Assembly: GCA_016867095.1 (NCBI GenBank)
Contig: VGKK01000075.1
Span: 1-5,568, forward strand
DNA from: Candidatus Omnitrophota bacterium
GTDB taxonomy: Bacteria; Omnitrophota; Gorgyraeia; Gygaellales; Profunditerraquicolaceae
Reading direction: 5' to 3'
DNA: 5,568 nt
Of this stretch, positions 1 to 4,937 are shown piece by piece (position 1 is the stretch's first letter; each line of letters starts with the position of its first letter). The position numbers and the translations under genes were made by a program. The notes beneath the pieces are model-generated. The model was given only the letters and a program-made list of their open reading frames with translations. It searched no databases and was not told the origin of the DNA.

Positions 1-114
1 ATCCAGCGAATCCGCGCCCAGGTCATCCACAAAAGACGCTTCCGGAGTTACCTCTTCCGGCTTTACCCCCAACTGCTCAGCGATGATTGACTTTACCTTA
101 TCTTGCACTGCCAT
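1..114 (-). CDS. acpP: Acyl carrier protein, 5' part (cut by window edge)
   Basis: The first 38 codons of acyl carrier protein, the small acidic cytoplasmic carrier that holds growing acyl chains as thioesters on a phosphopantetheine arm. The visible part starts MAVQDKVKSII and has the usual helix I, a PEEVTPEASF loop, then DDLGADSLD. Ser36 in the DSLD motif is the expected phosphopantetheine attachment site and lies three codons from the window edge. The remaining helices II to IV, roughly 40 residues, lie outside the window. The ATG is supported by a near-perfect ribosome binding site. It is the last visible gene of the fab cluster, 64 bases after fabG, and is separated from it by a hairpin that may allow acpP to be expressed at a different level. 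The identification is secure from motif and neighbours. Confidence 0.97.
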   Translation of the reverse strand, partial: MAVQDKVKSIIAEQLGVKPEEVTPEASFVDDLGADSLD

Positions 115-120
115 TAGTTT

Positions 121-126
121 CCTCCT
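121..126 (-). promoter_or_regulatory. Strong Shine-Dalgarno site of acpP
   Basis: On the minus strand this reads AGGAGG, six bases before the acpP ATG. It is among the strongest ribosome binding sites in the window, which fits the high demand for acyl carrier protein. Confidence 0.85.
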
Positions 127-133
127 TAAATGA

Positions 134-174
134 GCACGTGACTTACGGAACGAAGCGAACATAAGTCACTGTGC
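134..174. repeat. Inverted repeat in the fabG-acpP gap
   Basis: GCAC-GTGACTTA (134-145) pairs with TAAGTCAC-T-GTGC (162-174): 12 base pairs with one bulged base at 170, closing a 16-base loop. On the transcript the hairpin lies four bases after the fabG stop codon and eight bases before the acpP Shine-Dalgarno site. No U-run follows, so it is not a standard intrinsic terminator. It could be an RNA processing or stability element between fabG and acpP, or a member of the inverted-repeat class found in the other gaps. The word AAGTCAC also occurs in the plsX-rpmF gap. Confidence 0.75.
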
Positions 175-178
175 GAAT

Positions 179-916
179 TTAAACCATCCCGCCATCCACC
201 ACAATCGTCTGGCCGGTGATATAATCCGCTTCCTGCGACGCCAGGAATAAACACGCTGCCGCCACATCTTGCGGTGTGCCAAACCGATTTAACGCGATTT
301 CCTGCCGCATCTTTTCCTTTAAATCTTCCGGCAGGCGGGCGGTCATTTCCGTCTGGATAAAACCCGGCGCTACGGCATTAACATTTATATTGCGGCTGGC
401 CAGTTCCTTGGCCGCGGTTTTAGTCAGAGCGATTATGCCTGCCTTGGAAGCGGAATAATTTGCCTGCCCGGCATTACCGATTAAACCGATGATAGAAGCG
501 ATACTCACTATCTTGCCGGCACGCTGTTTGAGCATAACCTTGGATGCGGCCTTAATGCAATTAAAGGCGCCCTTTAGGTTTACGGCCAAAACCGCGTCCC
601 AATCCGCATCGCTCATCCGCAGGATAATGTTATCCTTGGTGATGCCGGCGTTGTTAACTAATATATCAACCTTTGCAAATTTGTCAAGAATTTTATTTAT
701 CCCCTCCTCTACCTCGGCATAGCTGGTCACGTCTATTTTTAAAGGCAAGGCTCTCCTCCCCAGGGCCTCAACTTCCCCGGCAGCCTGCTTTGCCGCTTCC
801 GGGTTCACATCGCCAATGGCTATATCGCAGCCTTCTCTGGCAAAGGAAAGCGCGATGGCGCGGCCAATCCCTCTTGCCCCGCCTGTAACCAAAGCTACCT
901 TGTCTTTAAGACGCAT
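179..916 (-). CDS. fabG: 3-oxoacyl-[acyl-carrier-protein] reductase FabG
   Basis: NADPH-dependent reductase of the fatty-acid elongation cycle, converting 3-ketoacyl-ACP to 3-hydroxyacyl-ACP; cytoplasmic and normally tetrameric. The 245 residues form a classical short-chain dehydrogenase: TGGARGIG cofactor loop at 11-18, NNAG at 88-91, and the catalytic set Asn113, Ser141 (SIASIIG), Tyr154 and Lys158 (YSASK). NVNAVAPGFIQTEM (178-191) and the C-terminal GQTIVVDGGMV are typical of FabG. Length matches the family. The ATG follows the fabD stop codon with no gap, and the ribosome binding site lies within the fabD coding sequence, so translation is probably coupled to fabD. Other short-chain dehydrogenases can look similar, but the position between fabD and acpP makes FabG very likely. 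Confidence 0.97.
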   Translation of the reverse strand: MRLKDKVALVTGGARGIGRAIALSFAREGCDIAIGDVNPEAAKQAAGEVEALGRRALPLKIDVTSYAEVEEGINKILDKFAKVDILVNNAGITKDNIILRMSDADWDAVLAVNLKGAFNCIKAASKVMLKQRAGKIVSIASIIGLIGNAGQANYSASKAGIIALTKTAAKELASRNINVNAVAPGFIQTEMTARLPEDLKEKMRQEIALNRFGTPQDVAAACLFLASQEADYITGQTIVVDGGMV

Positions 917-1840
917 CTAACCCGCTCCTTGAAGGATATCTTCCTTCTTTTCTATATTTACTACCCGCCCGTTTTCATCAATACGGCGCATCAACCCCTT
1001 TAAGACCTTGCCCGGCCCAAACTCAATAAAATCCCTGACCCCTTGCGAAAGCATAAATTTCATTGAATCTTCCCAAAGGACCTGCGAATAAACCTGTTTA
1101 ATTAAACTTTCTTTAATCTCTGCTACCGTGGTCACCGGCCGGGCGCTCACATTGGCTACTACCGGTATCTTTGGCGCGCTAATACTGACCTTTTCTATTT
1201 CTTCGGCCAACTTTAAAGACGCTTCCTTCATTAACGAAGAATGAAACGCGCCGCTTGTTTCTAATAAAATTACCCTTTTGGCAGCAGCTGCCTGGGCTAG
1301 CACGGCCGCCTTTTCAATCTCCGCCACGCCTCCGGAAATAACAATCTGGCCCGGGCAATTAATATTTGCGATTTCGGCCTTACTCTCCTGGCAAATCTTC
1401 CTGACTGCCGCTAAATCCAAGCCTAAAATTGAGGCCATCCTGCCGGGAAATTTTATTGCGGCCTCTTCCATAAACTCGCCCCGGCGCCTGACTAAATGCA
1501 CCGCGTCCGTAAAAGCCAGCGCTCCGGATGCGACTTGTGCCGAATACTCCCCCAAGCTTAATCCTGCCGCATAACTTGCGGCTTGCGGCTTGCGGCTTGT
1601 GACAGCCTTAAAAGCCTCCCAGGCCGCTATGCTCATTGTCAAAATCGCCGGCTGGCAATTATTCGTCCGGGTCAACTCTTCCAGCGGCCCGGCAAAACAA
1701 AGCTGAGACAAAGAAAAACCCAGGGCCTTATCTGCCTGGTCAAAAACTGCCTTGCTTTCGGCAAAGGTTTCATATAAATCCTTGCCCATGCCGACATACT
1801 GGCTGCCCTGGCCGGAAAATAGATAAGCAATCTGTTGCAT
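917..1840 (-). CDS. fabD: Malonyl-CoA:ACP transacylase FabD
   Basis: Transfers malonyl from malonyl-CoA to acyl carrier protein, supplying the two-carbon donor for FabH and the elongating synthases. The 307-residue length is normal for the family. Visible motifs: FSGQGSQ at 8-14; nucleophile Ser95 in GLSLGEYS, where many homologues (E. coli included) have GHSLG; Arg120 in RRRGEFM, matching the carboxylate-binding arginine; His200 in GAFHSSLM as partner of the serine; Gln249 in KQVYSQVLW, probably the oxyanion-hole glutamine; and EFGPGKVL near the C-terminus. The start is fixed by the N-terminal motif and by an in-frame TAA three codons upstream of the ATG. No clear Shine-Dalgarno sequence precedes it; the leader is an inverted octamer array instead. 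Residues 82-89 are encoded by a heptamer tandem repeat, seen here as a likely local insertion before the active site. Confidence 0.97.
   Translation of the reverse strand: MQQIAYLFSGQGSQYVGMGKDLYETFAESKAVFDQADKALGFSLSQLCFAGPLEELTRTNNCQPAILTMSIAAWEAFKAVTSRKPQAASYAAGLSLGEYSAQVASGALAFTDAVHLVRRRGEFMEEAAIKFPGRMASILGLDLAAVRKICQESKAEIANINCPGQIVISGGVAEIEKAAVLAQAAAAKRVILLETSGAFHSSLMKEASLKLAEEIEKVSISAPKIPVVANVSARPVTTVAEIKESLIKQVYSQVLWEDSMKFMLSQGVRDFIEFGPGKVLKGLMRRIDENGRVVNIEKKEDILQGAG
925..930 (-). promoter_or_regulatory. Shine-Dalgarno site of fabG inside the end of fabD
   Basis: On the minus strand this reads AAGGAG, eight bases before the fabG ATG and within the last codons of fabD. It supports the chosen fabG start and translational coupling at the abutting TAG-ATG junction. 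Confidence 0.8.
1575..1599. repeat. Heptamer tandem repeat inside fabD
   Basis: CTTGCGG occurs three times head to tail (1575-1595), followed by a partial fourth copy, CTTG. It encodes fabD residues 82-89 (SRKPQAAS), immediately before the GLSLG active-site motif. Because seven is not a multiple of three, each copy is read in a different frame, and only gain or loss of three copies (21 bases) keeps fabD in frame. GCCGCA at 1566-1571 is also inverted relative to TGCGGC at 1577-1582. Confidence 0.9.
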
Positions 1841-1847
1841 TATTTAA

Positions 1848-1973
1848 GAATACCGGAATATCGGAAAATCAGAGCGAGAGCAGCAGATTATCAGAATATC
1901 AGAAGCAAAAATATAAATCTGATACTCTGACATTCTGATAATCTCGTTCTGATACTCTGATATTCCGATACTC
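1848..1973. repeat. Inverted octamer array in the fabH-fabD gap
   Basis: This array fills nearly all of the 145-base gap. The left arm (1848-1901) reads as consecutive words GAATACCG, GAATATCG, GAAAATCA, then the hexamer GAGCGA, then GAGCAGCA, GATTATCA, GAATATCA. The right arm (1920-1973) is the same kind of array inverted: TGATACTC, TGACATTC, TGATAATC, hexamer TCGTTC, TGATACTC, TGATATTC, CGATACTC. The two hexamers fall at equivalent places in the arms, and the left arm has one extra octamer. The best-matching core is 1885-1903 with 1926-1944, 19 bases with one mismatch that remains G-U compatible in RNA; CGGAATATC (1854-1862) also matches GATATTCCG (1959-1967). TCTGATACTCTGA occurs twice exactly (1918-1930 and 1948-1960). 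In the transcript this would be a long imperfect hairpin between the fabH stop and the fabD start. Confidence 0.9.
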
Positions 1974-1985
1974 GTATTTAAAAAG

Positions 1986-2966
1986 TTATCCCCACTTTAT
2001 TACGCAAGCTCCCCATACTAACCCTGCACCAAAGGCATCAAGTAGAATAATATCGCCTCTTTTGATCCTGCCTGCCCTTACTGCTTCGCATAACGCGGTA
2101 GCGGTGGAAGCTGAGGACATATTGCCGCGCCTTTCAATATTCAGGTAAATTTTTTCCGGCGCTAAATTTAATTTTTTGGCCATCGCCATAATAATGCGCA
2201 CATTGGCCTGGTGCGGAATGACCAAATCTATATCCTTACACTCCAGGCCCGCCTTTTTTAGGACGTTCTGCGCGGCCTCGGCCATAATCGTAACCGCTAA
2301 TTTAAACACTTCATTGCCCTTCATCTTGATATGATGCAGCCGCTTTCCCAAGGTATGGGCGCTGGCAGGGTTTCTTGAGCCGCCGCCCGGGACCATCAGC
2401 AAATCCGCCTTTGAGCCATTACAACCCAGATAAGTAGAAAGGATTCCGCCGGACTTGGCCTCTGCCAAGACTACGGCGCCTGCCCCGTCCCCGAATAGAA
2501 CGCAGGTATTCCTGTCCTGCCAATCCGTTATCGCAGACAAGGTTTCTGCCCCGACTACCAGGGCATTTCTGGCGCTGCCGCGGGCGATAAACTGCTGGGC
2601 TACGGTAATGGCATAAACAAAGCCGGCGCAGGCAGCGGAAATATCAAAACAAATGGCGTCTTTGGCGCCCAGGGCGTTTTGCAAAAGACAGGCCACGGCG
2701 GGAAAAGGCATATCCGGAGTAATGGTGGCCACAATAATCAAATCCAAATCCTGGGGCTTTAATTTCGCGTCGGCTAAGGCGTCCTTGGCGGCCTTTATGG
2801 CCAAATCAGAGGTGGCCTCGCTTTTGGCGGCTAACCGGCGTTCCTTGATGCCGGTACGGGTGGTAATCCATTCATCAGAAGTATCCACCATTTTCTCCAG
2901 ATCCGCGTTAGTCAAAACTCTTTTCGGCAGATACTCGCCTACCCCGATTATTCCTACCCTTTTCAT
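1986..2966 (-). CDS. fabH: 3-oxoacyl-[acyl-carrier-protein] synthase III FabH
   Basis: Initiating condensing enzyme of type II fatty-acid synthesis: joins an acyl-CoA primer (usually acetyl-CoA) to malonyl-ACP with loss of CO2. The 326 residues match the family. The catalytic triad is complete: Cys113 in DISAACAGF, His252 in PHQAN and Asn282 in RRGNMSSAS. DEWITTRTGIKERR (31-44) is the usual N-terminal signature and FGDGAGAVVL (158-167) is also typical. The C-terminal glycine motif reads GAGLVWGA where GGGFTWGA is common. The ATG is 10 bases past the plsX stop and has only a poor Shine-Dalgarno match, suggesting translation coupled to plsX. Primer preference (acetyl or branched) cannot be told from these residues. 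Confidence 0.97.
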   Translation of the reverse strand: MKRVGIIGVGEYLPKRVLTNADLEKMVDTSDEWITTRTGIKERRLAAKSEATSDLAIKAAKDALADAKLKPQDLDLIIVATITPDMPFPAVACLLQNALGAKDAICFDISAACAGFVYAITVAQQFIARGSARNALVVGAETLSAITDWQDRNTCVLFGDGAGAVVLAEAKSGGILSTYLGCNGSKADLLMVPGGGSRNPASAHTLGKRLHHIKMKGNEVFKLAVTIMAEAAQNVLKKAGLECKDIDLVIPHQANVRIIMAMAKKLNLAPEKIYLNIERRGNMSSASTATALCEAVRAGRIKRGDIILLDAFGAGLVWGACVIKWG

Positions 2967-2976
2967 ATTAACTTTA

Positions 2977-3975
2977 TTATTGCTCTTTCGGTTTAATCGC
3001 CTCTTGTATCTTTTCGTTAAATTTACGCTCTACTTCTTCCTTGGCGACCCTGATGGCGTTCTTGATGGCCTTGACATTAGAGCGGCCATGGCCGATAATG
3101 ACCACACCGTTAACCCCTAATAAAGGCGCGCCCCCGTATTCCGCGTAATCCAGGTCTTTCTTAAAACGGGAAAAGCTGGGCATTAAAAAGATTAACCCCA
3201 ATTTCCCCAGGGGATTGCTTGACAATAGGTGCCGCTTTAAGAACACCTGCATCGTTTCTACTACGCTTTCCGTGACCTTCAGGGCGACATTACCCACAAA
3301 ACCGTCGCAGAGCACAATATCGCTCTTGCCCGAAAATAAATCCTTGCCTTCTATATTACCGATAAAATTAAGGCTGCTTTTTTCCAGGAGCTCGCGCGTC
3401 TCTTTTACAAAATCCGTCCCCTTGGTTTCTTCTTCCCCTATATTTAACAGCCCTATCTTGGGGGTGGGCCTGTTTAGTATATAACGAAAATAGGCGTCAG
3501 CCATAATACCGTACTGCAATAATTGCGTGGGCTTAGGGTCAATATTAGCGCCGACATCAATAATAAGGGATATGCCCTTTAAGGTGGGCGTAATCAGGGC
3601 GATACCCGGACGTTCAACTCCAGGTAAAAGGCCTAACCCTAAAGTCGCGGCGCAGACCACAGCGCCGGTATTGCCCGCGCTGAAAAAACCATCCCCCTGG
3701 CCATCCCTAACCAGATTTAAACCTACCACAATAGAGGAATTCCTCTTTTTCCTGACGCTGGCTGCCGCGTGCTCATTCATCTGAATTACTTCCTGCGCCG
3801 GATGCGCTGAAATCAGGCCGCCCTGGTATTTGGCCTTATTTAACAGCTGGTTAATCCTAACCTGGTCGCCTACCAGCCCGACCTCCACTCCATATTCCTG
3901 GACTGCCGCTACCGCGCCGGTAATGACTACCTCCGGCGCGTAATCGCCGCCCATCGCATCAACTATTATTTTCAT
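2977..3975 (-). CDS. plsX: Phosphate acyltransferase PlsX
   Basis: Converts acyl-ACP and phosphate to acyl-phosphate, the acyl donor for the glycerol-3-phosphate acyltransferase PlsY; acts as a peripheral membrane protein at the start of phospholipid synthesis. The 332 residues are full length. Family motifs in order: DAMGGDYAP at 6-14, FFSAGNTGAVV at 97-107, IDVGAN at 139-144, LNIGEEETKG at 177-186, CDGFVGNVALK at 223-233, YGGAPLLGVNG at 280-290 and GHGRSN at 295-300. The Lys-rich tail is ordinary for the family. The ATG has only a weak upstream GGA match for a ribosome binding site. The rpmF-plsX-fabH order is a common arrangement. plsY is not in the window. Confidence 0.97.
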   Translation of the reverse strand: MKIIVDAMGGDYAPEVVITGAVAAVQEYGVEVGLVGDQVRINQLLNKAKYQGGLISAHPAQEVIQMNEHAAASVRKKRNSSIVVGLNLVRDGQGDGFFSAGNTGAVVCAATLGLGLLPGVERPGIALITPTLKGISLIIDVGANIDPKPTQLLQYGIMADAYFRYILNRPTPKIGLLNIGEEETKGTDFVKETRELLEKSSLNFIGNIEGKDLFSGKSDIVLCDGFVGNVALKVTESVVETMQVFLKRHLLSSNPLGKLGLIFLMPSFSRFKKDLDYAEYGGAPLLGVNGVVIIGHGRSNVKAIKNAIRVAKEEVERKFNEKIQEAIKPKEQ

Positions 3976-3994
3976 GGCTAATTATCCAGTCTCA

Positions 3995-4045
3995 AAGTCG
4001 CCCCTTCGCAAAGTCACCACAGGTGACCTTGTGACTTGGTGACCT
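3995..4045. repeat. Inverted octamer array in the rpmF-plsX gap
   Basis: Three consecutive octamers GGTGACCT, TGTGACTT, GGTGACCT (4022-4045) face three left-hand octamers AAGTCGCC, CCTTCGCA, AAGTCACC (3995-4018) across a three-base loop (ACA, 4019-4021). The first and third left words are inverted versions of the right-hand word; the middle one is divergent. In the transcript it forms a compact hairpin between the rpmF stop and the plsX start, 19 bases before the plsX ATG. There is no following U-run, so a terminator is unlikely. Confidence 0.85.
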
Positions 4046-4053
4046 GGTACCCC

Positions 4054-4254
4054 CTATTGTTTTTTCTTTTTCTCTTTTACCTTTATCTCCATAACCTGCC
4101 TGCCGTCATAATAGCCGCAAACCGCGCAAACCCGGTGCGGCAACTTTGGCTGTTTGCATTGCGGGCAGAGTATCAAATTAGCGGAACGTATCTTCCAATG
4201 CGTGCGCCGCTTTCTTCCGCGCGCCTTGGAATGTCTTTTTTTAGGTAACGGCAC
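4054..4254 (-). CDS. rpmF: Large ribosomal subunit protein bL32
   Basis: Small basic protein of the 50S subunit, 66 residues. The N-terminal MPLPKKRHSKARGRKRR matches the conserved L32 rRNA-binding tail. Two cysteine pairs, C30-P-Q-C33 and C43-A-V-C46, followed by GYYDGRQV, show that this is the zinc-binding (C+) form of L32. The KEKKKKQ end is a normal variable tail. The start codon is GTG, supported by a strong AGGAGG site at the right distance and by alignment to the usual L32 N-terminus. It lies between the DUF177 gene and plsX as in many bacteria, and its flanking gaps both hold inverted repeat arrays. Confidence 0.97.
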   Translation of the reverse strand: MPLPKKRHSKARGRKRRTHWKIRSANLILCPQCKQPKLPHRVCAVCGYYDGRQVMEIKVKEKKKKQ

Positions 4255-4259
4255 CTTTT

Positions 4260-4265
4260 CCTCCT
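4260..4265 (-). promoter_or_regulatory. Strong Shine-Dalgarno site of rpmF
   Basis: Minus-strand AGGAGG five bases before the GTG start of rpmF. It decides the non-ATG start of this short gene. Confidence 0.85.
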
Positions 4266-4281
4266 CATTATTGAAAATTCT

Positions 4282-4415
4282 GTGTAATGTTAACCGTGTA
4301 ATGTGTAAAGCTGGTGTAATGATTCTATGTGTAATGTAAAAAATTTATTTTGTATTTCCATTACACATTTATTTGCATTACACCCACATTACACGTTACA
4401 CTTTAAACGTTACAC
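4282..4415. repeat. Inverted GTGTAATG repeat array in the DUF177-rpmF gap, overlapping the DUF177 gene end
   Basis: GTGTAATG occurs four times on the plus strand (4282, 4296, 4314 and 4329). Its inverse CATTACAC occurs three times (4359, 4376 and 4387), and the related GTTACAC twice more (4395 and 4409). The two groups face each other across an AT-rich loop (4337-4358), giving an inverted repeat with arms of roughly 55 bases. Spacers between the words differ in sequence and length (about 3 to 10 bases). The array runs past the DUF177 stop codon (4396-4398) into its last codons, so that stop and the residues just before it are written in repeat sequence. Confidence 0.9.
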
Positions 4416-4863
4416 AATTACAATTACCTTCATTTAAATTCTTACCGCATTTCGGGCACAGGCCCTTACACTTCGCCTGGCATAAAGGCTTAAAGGGGTA
4501 ATCCAAAATTATCTCTTCCCTGATATCCGGCCCCAAATCAATGGTTCGACTCCGCTCACCATTGACACTGAGCGCAGTCGAAGTGTCAATGATCAACTCT
4601 TGTTTATCTACCGGGTAGCTTAATCTAAAAGTCTTGTTTAAATCGCTTTCAAATTCACTCAGGCAGCGGCTGCACACCAAGCGCAGCGACGCGGATAAGG
4701 TTAAATCCGCGGTCACGGCATTGGTAATCTTGAAAACCCTGGCCCTTATCTTGACCGGGCCGCGAAATTTAACTATGTCTGTTTCTAAATCTAACACTGC
4801 TGCGGATAACTCCTGCTCTAAGGTAACCCCTTCAGGCGTTATCTGATTTATATTTATTTTCAC
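4396..4863 (-). CDS. DUF177 / YceD family protein (probable large-subunit rRNA accumulation protein)
   Basis: Member of the DUF177/YceD family, almost always encoded next to rpmF; the E. coli and plant members are linked to 23S rRNA accumulation, though the exact biochemical role is not settled. The 155 residues contain the core CSRCL (Cys64, Cys67), the conserved stretch DIREEIILDYPFKPLC (113-128), and a C-terminal cysteine cluster (Cys128, 132, 136, 139, 148, 150) with GLCPKCGKNLNEG, suggesting metal binding. The start is GTG with a GGAGG site 11 bases upstream, slightly far, inside a potential hairpin. Two oddities: residues about 92-108 are encoded by a palindromic element and look like a loop insertion, and the C-terminal VTFKV plus the stop codon lie in the adjacent repeat array. 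Confidence 0.92.
   Translation of the reverse strand: MKININQITPEGVTLEQELSAAVLDLETDIVKFRGPVKIRARVFKITNAVTADLTLSASLRLVCSRCLSEFESDLNKTFRLSYPVDKQELIIDTSTALSVNGERSRTIDLGPDIREEIILDYPFKPLCQAKCKGLCPKCGKNLNEGNCNCVTFKV
4539..4591. repeat. In-frame palindromic element within the DUF177 gene
   Basis: Two inverted 14-mers, TTCGACTCCGCTCA (4545-4558) and TGAGCGCAGTCGAA (4569-4582), match at 13 of 14 positions. Each is framed by its own small inverted pair: CAATGG (4539-4544) with CCATTG (4559-4564), and CATTGACAC (4560-4568) with GTGTCAATG (4583-4591). The whole unit, 53 bases, is read without a stop as about residues 91-109 (core DTSTALSVNGERSRT). Homologues usually pass more directly into the conserved DIREEI stretch, so this is probably an inserted mobile palindrome. 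From memory, TCGACT-GCGCTCA type words recur as dispersed repeats in several bacterial genomes; that part is not shown by this window. Confidence 0.8.
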
Positions 4864-4937
4864 CCCGTTACAAACCTCCAGATTCGATTATTAAGTAATT
4901 TATGAACCCCAATCAAATTTGTTTGTAACGGGGTTCA
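4862..4937 (-). promoter_or_regulatory. Competing hairpins over the DUF177 gene start
   Basis: ACCCCGTTACAAAC (4862-4875) is a perfect 14-base inverse of GTTTGTAACGGGGT (4921-4934). In the transcript this stem would pair the region between the ribosome binding site (4875-4879) and the GTG start, including two bases of the start codon. An alternative stem, TGAACCCC (4903-4910) with GGGGTTCA (4930-4937), uses the same upstream bases, so the two cannot form together. The upstream arm overlaps the coaD stop codon (4935-4937), where a terminating ribosome would disturb either fold. This could couple or tune translation of the DUF177 gene; that role is inferred. Confidence 0.5.

Noticed and set aside
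917..1840. Defective FabD because GHSLG reads GLSLG
   Set aside because: The nucleophile Ser95, Arg120, His200 and Gln249 are all present. The residue before the serine varies in the family, so there is no reason to call the gene damaged.
1848..1973. Intrinsic transcription terminator
   Set aside because: The stem is AT-rich, imperfect, and not followed by a U-run on the minus strand before the fabD start. The same absence of a U-run applies to the hairpins at 134-174 and 3995-4045.
2653..3120. 155-residue open frame on the plus strand across the fabH/plsX junction
   Set aside because: It is antisense to two clearly conserved genes, has no recognisable motif and no plausible ribosome binding site. 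The other plus-strand frames are shadows in the same way.
3976..4053. FapR-type or other known lipid-gene operator
   Set aside because: The inverted repeat does not resemble the FapR operator as I know it, and its octamer build matches the other gaps rather than a single dyad site. No regulator gene is present.
4255..4395. Internal promoter for rpmF
   Set aside because: TAGAAT-like and TTTACA-like words occur, but not at a correct -35/-10 spacing, and the region is low complexity because of the repeat, so chance matches are expected.
4282..4415. CRISPR array
   Set aside because: The repeat is only eight bases, spacers are 3 to 10 bases, and the words face each other in two orientations. CRISPR repeats are longer, direct, and regularly spaced.
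4539..4591. Complete insertion sequence or MITE with a transposase
   Set aside because: No transposase is present anywhere in the window and no clear target duplication can be separated from the palindrome itself. A small palindromic repeat is the simplest description.
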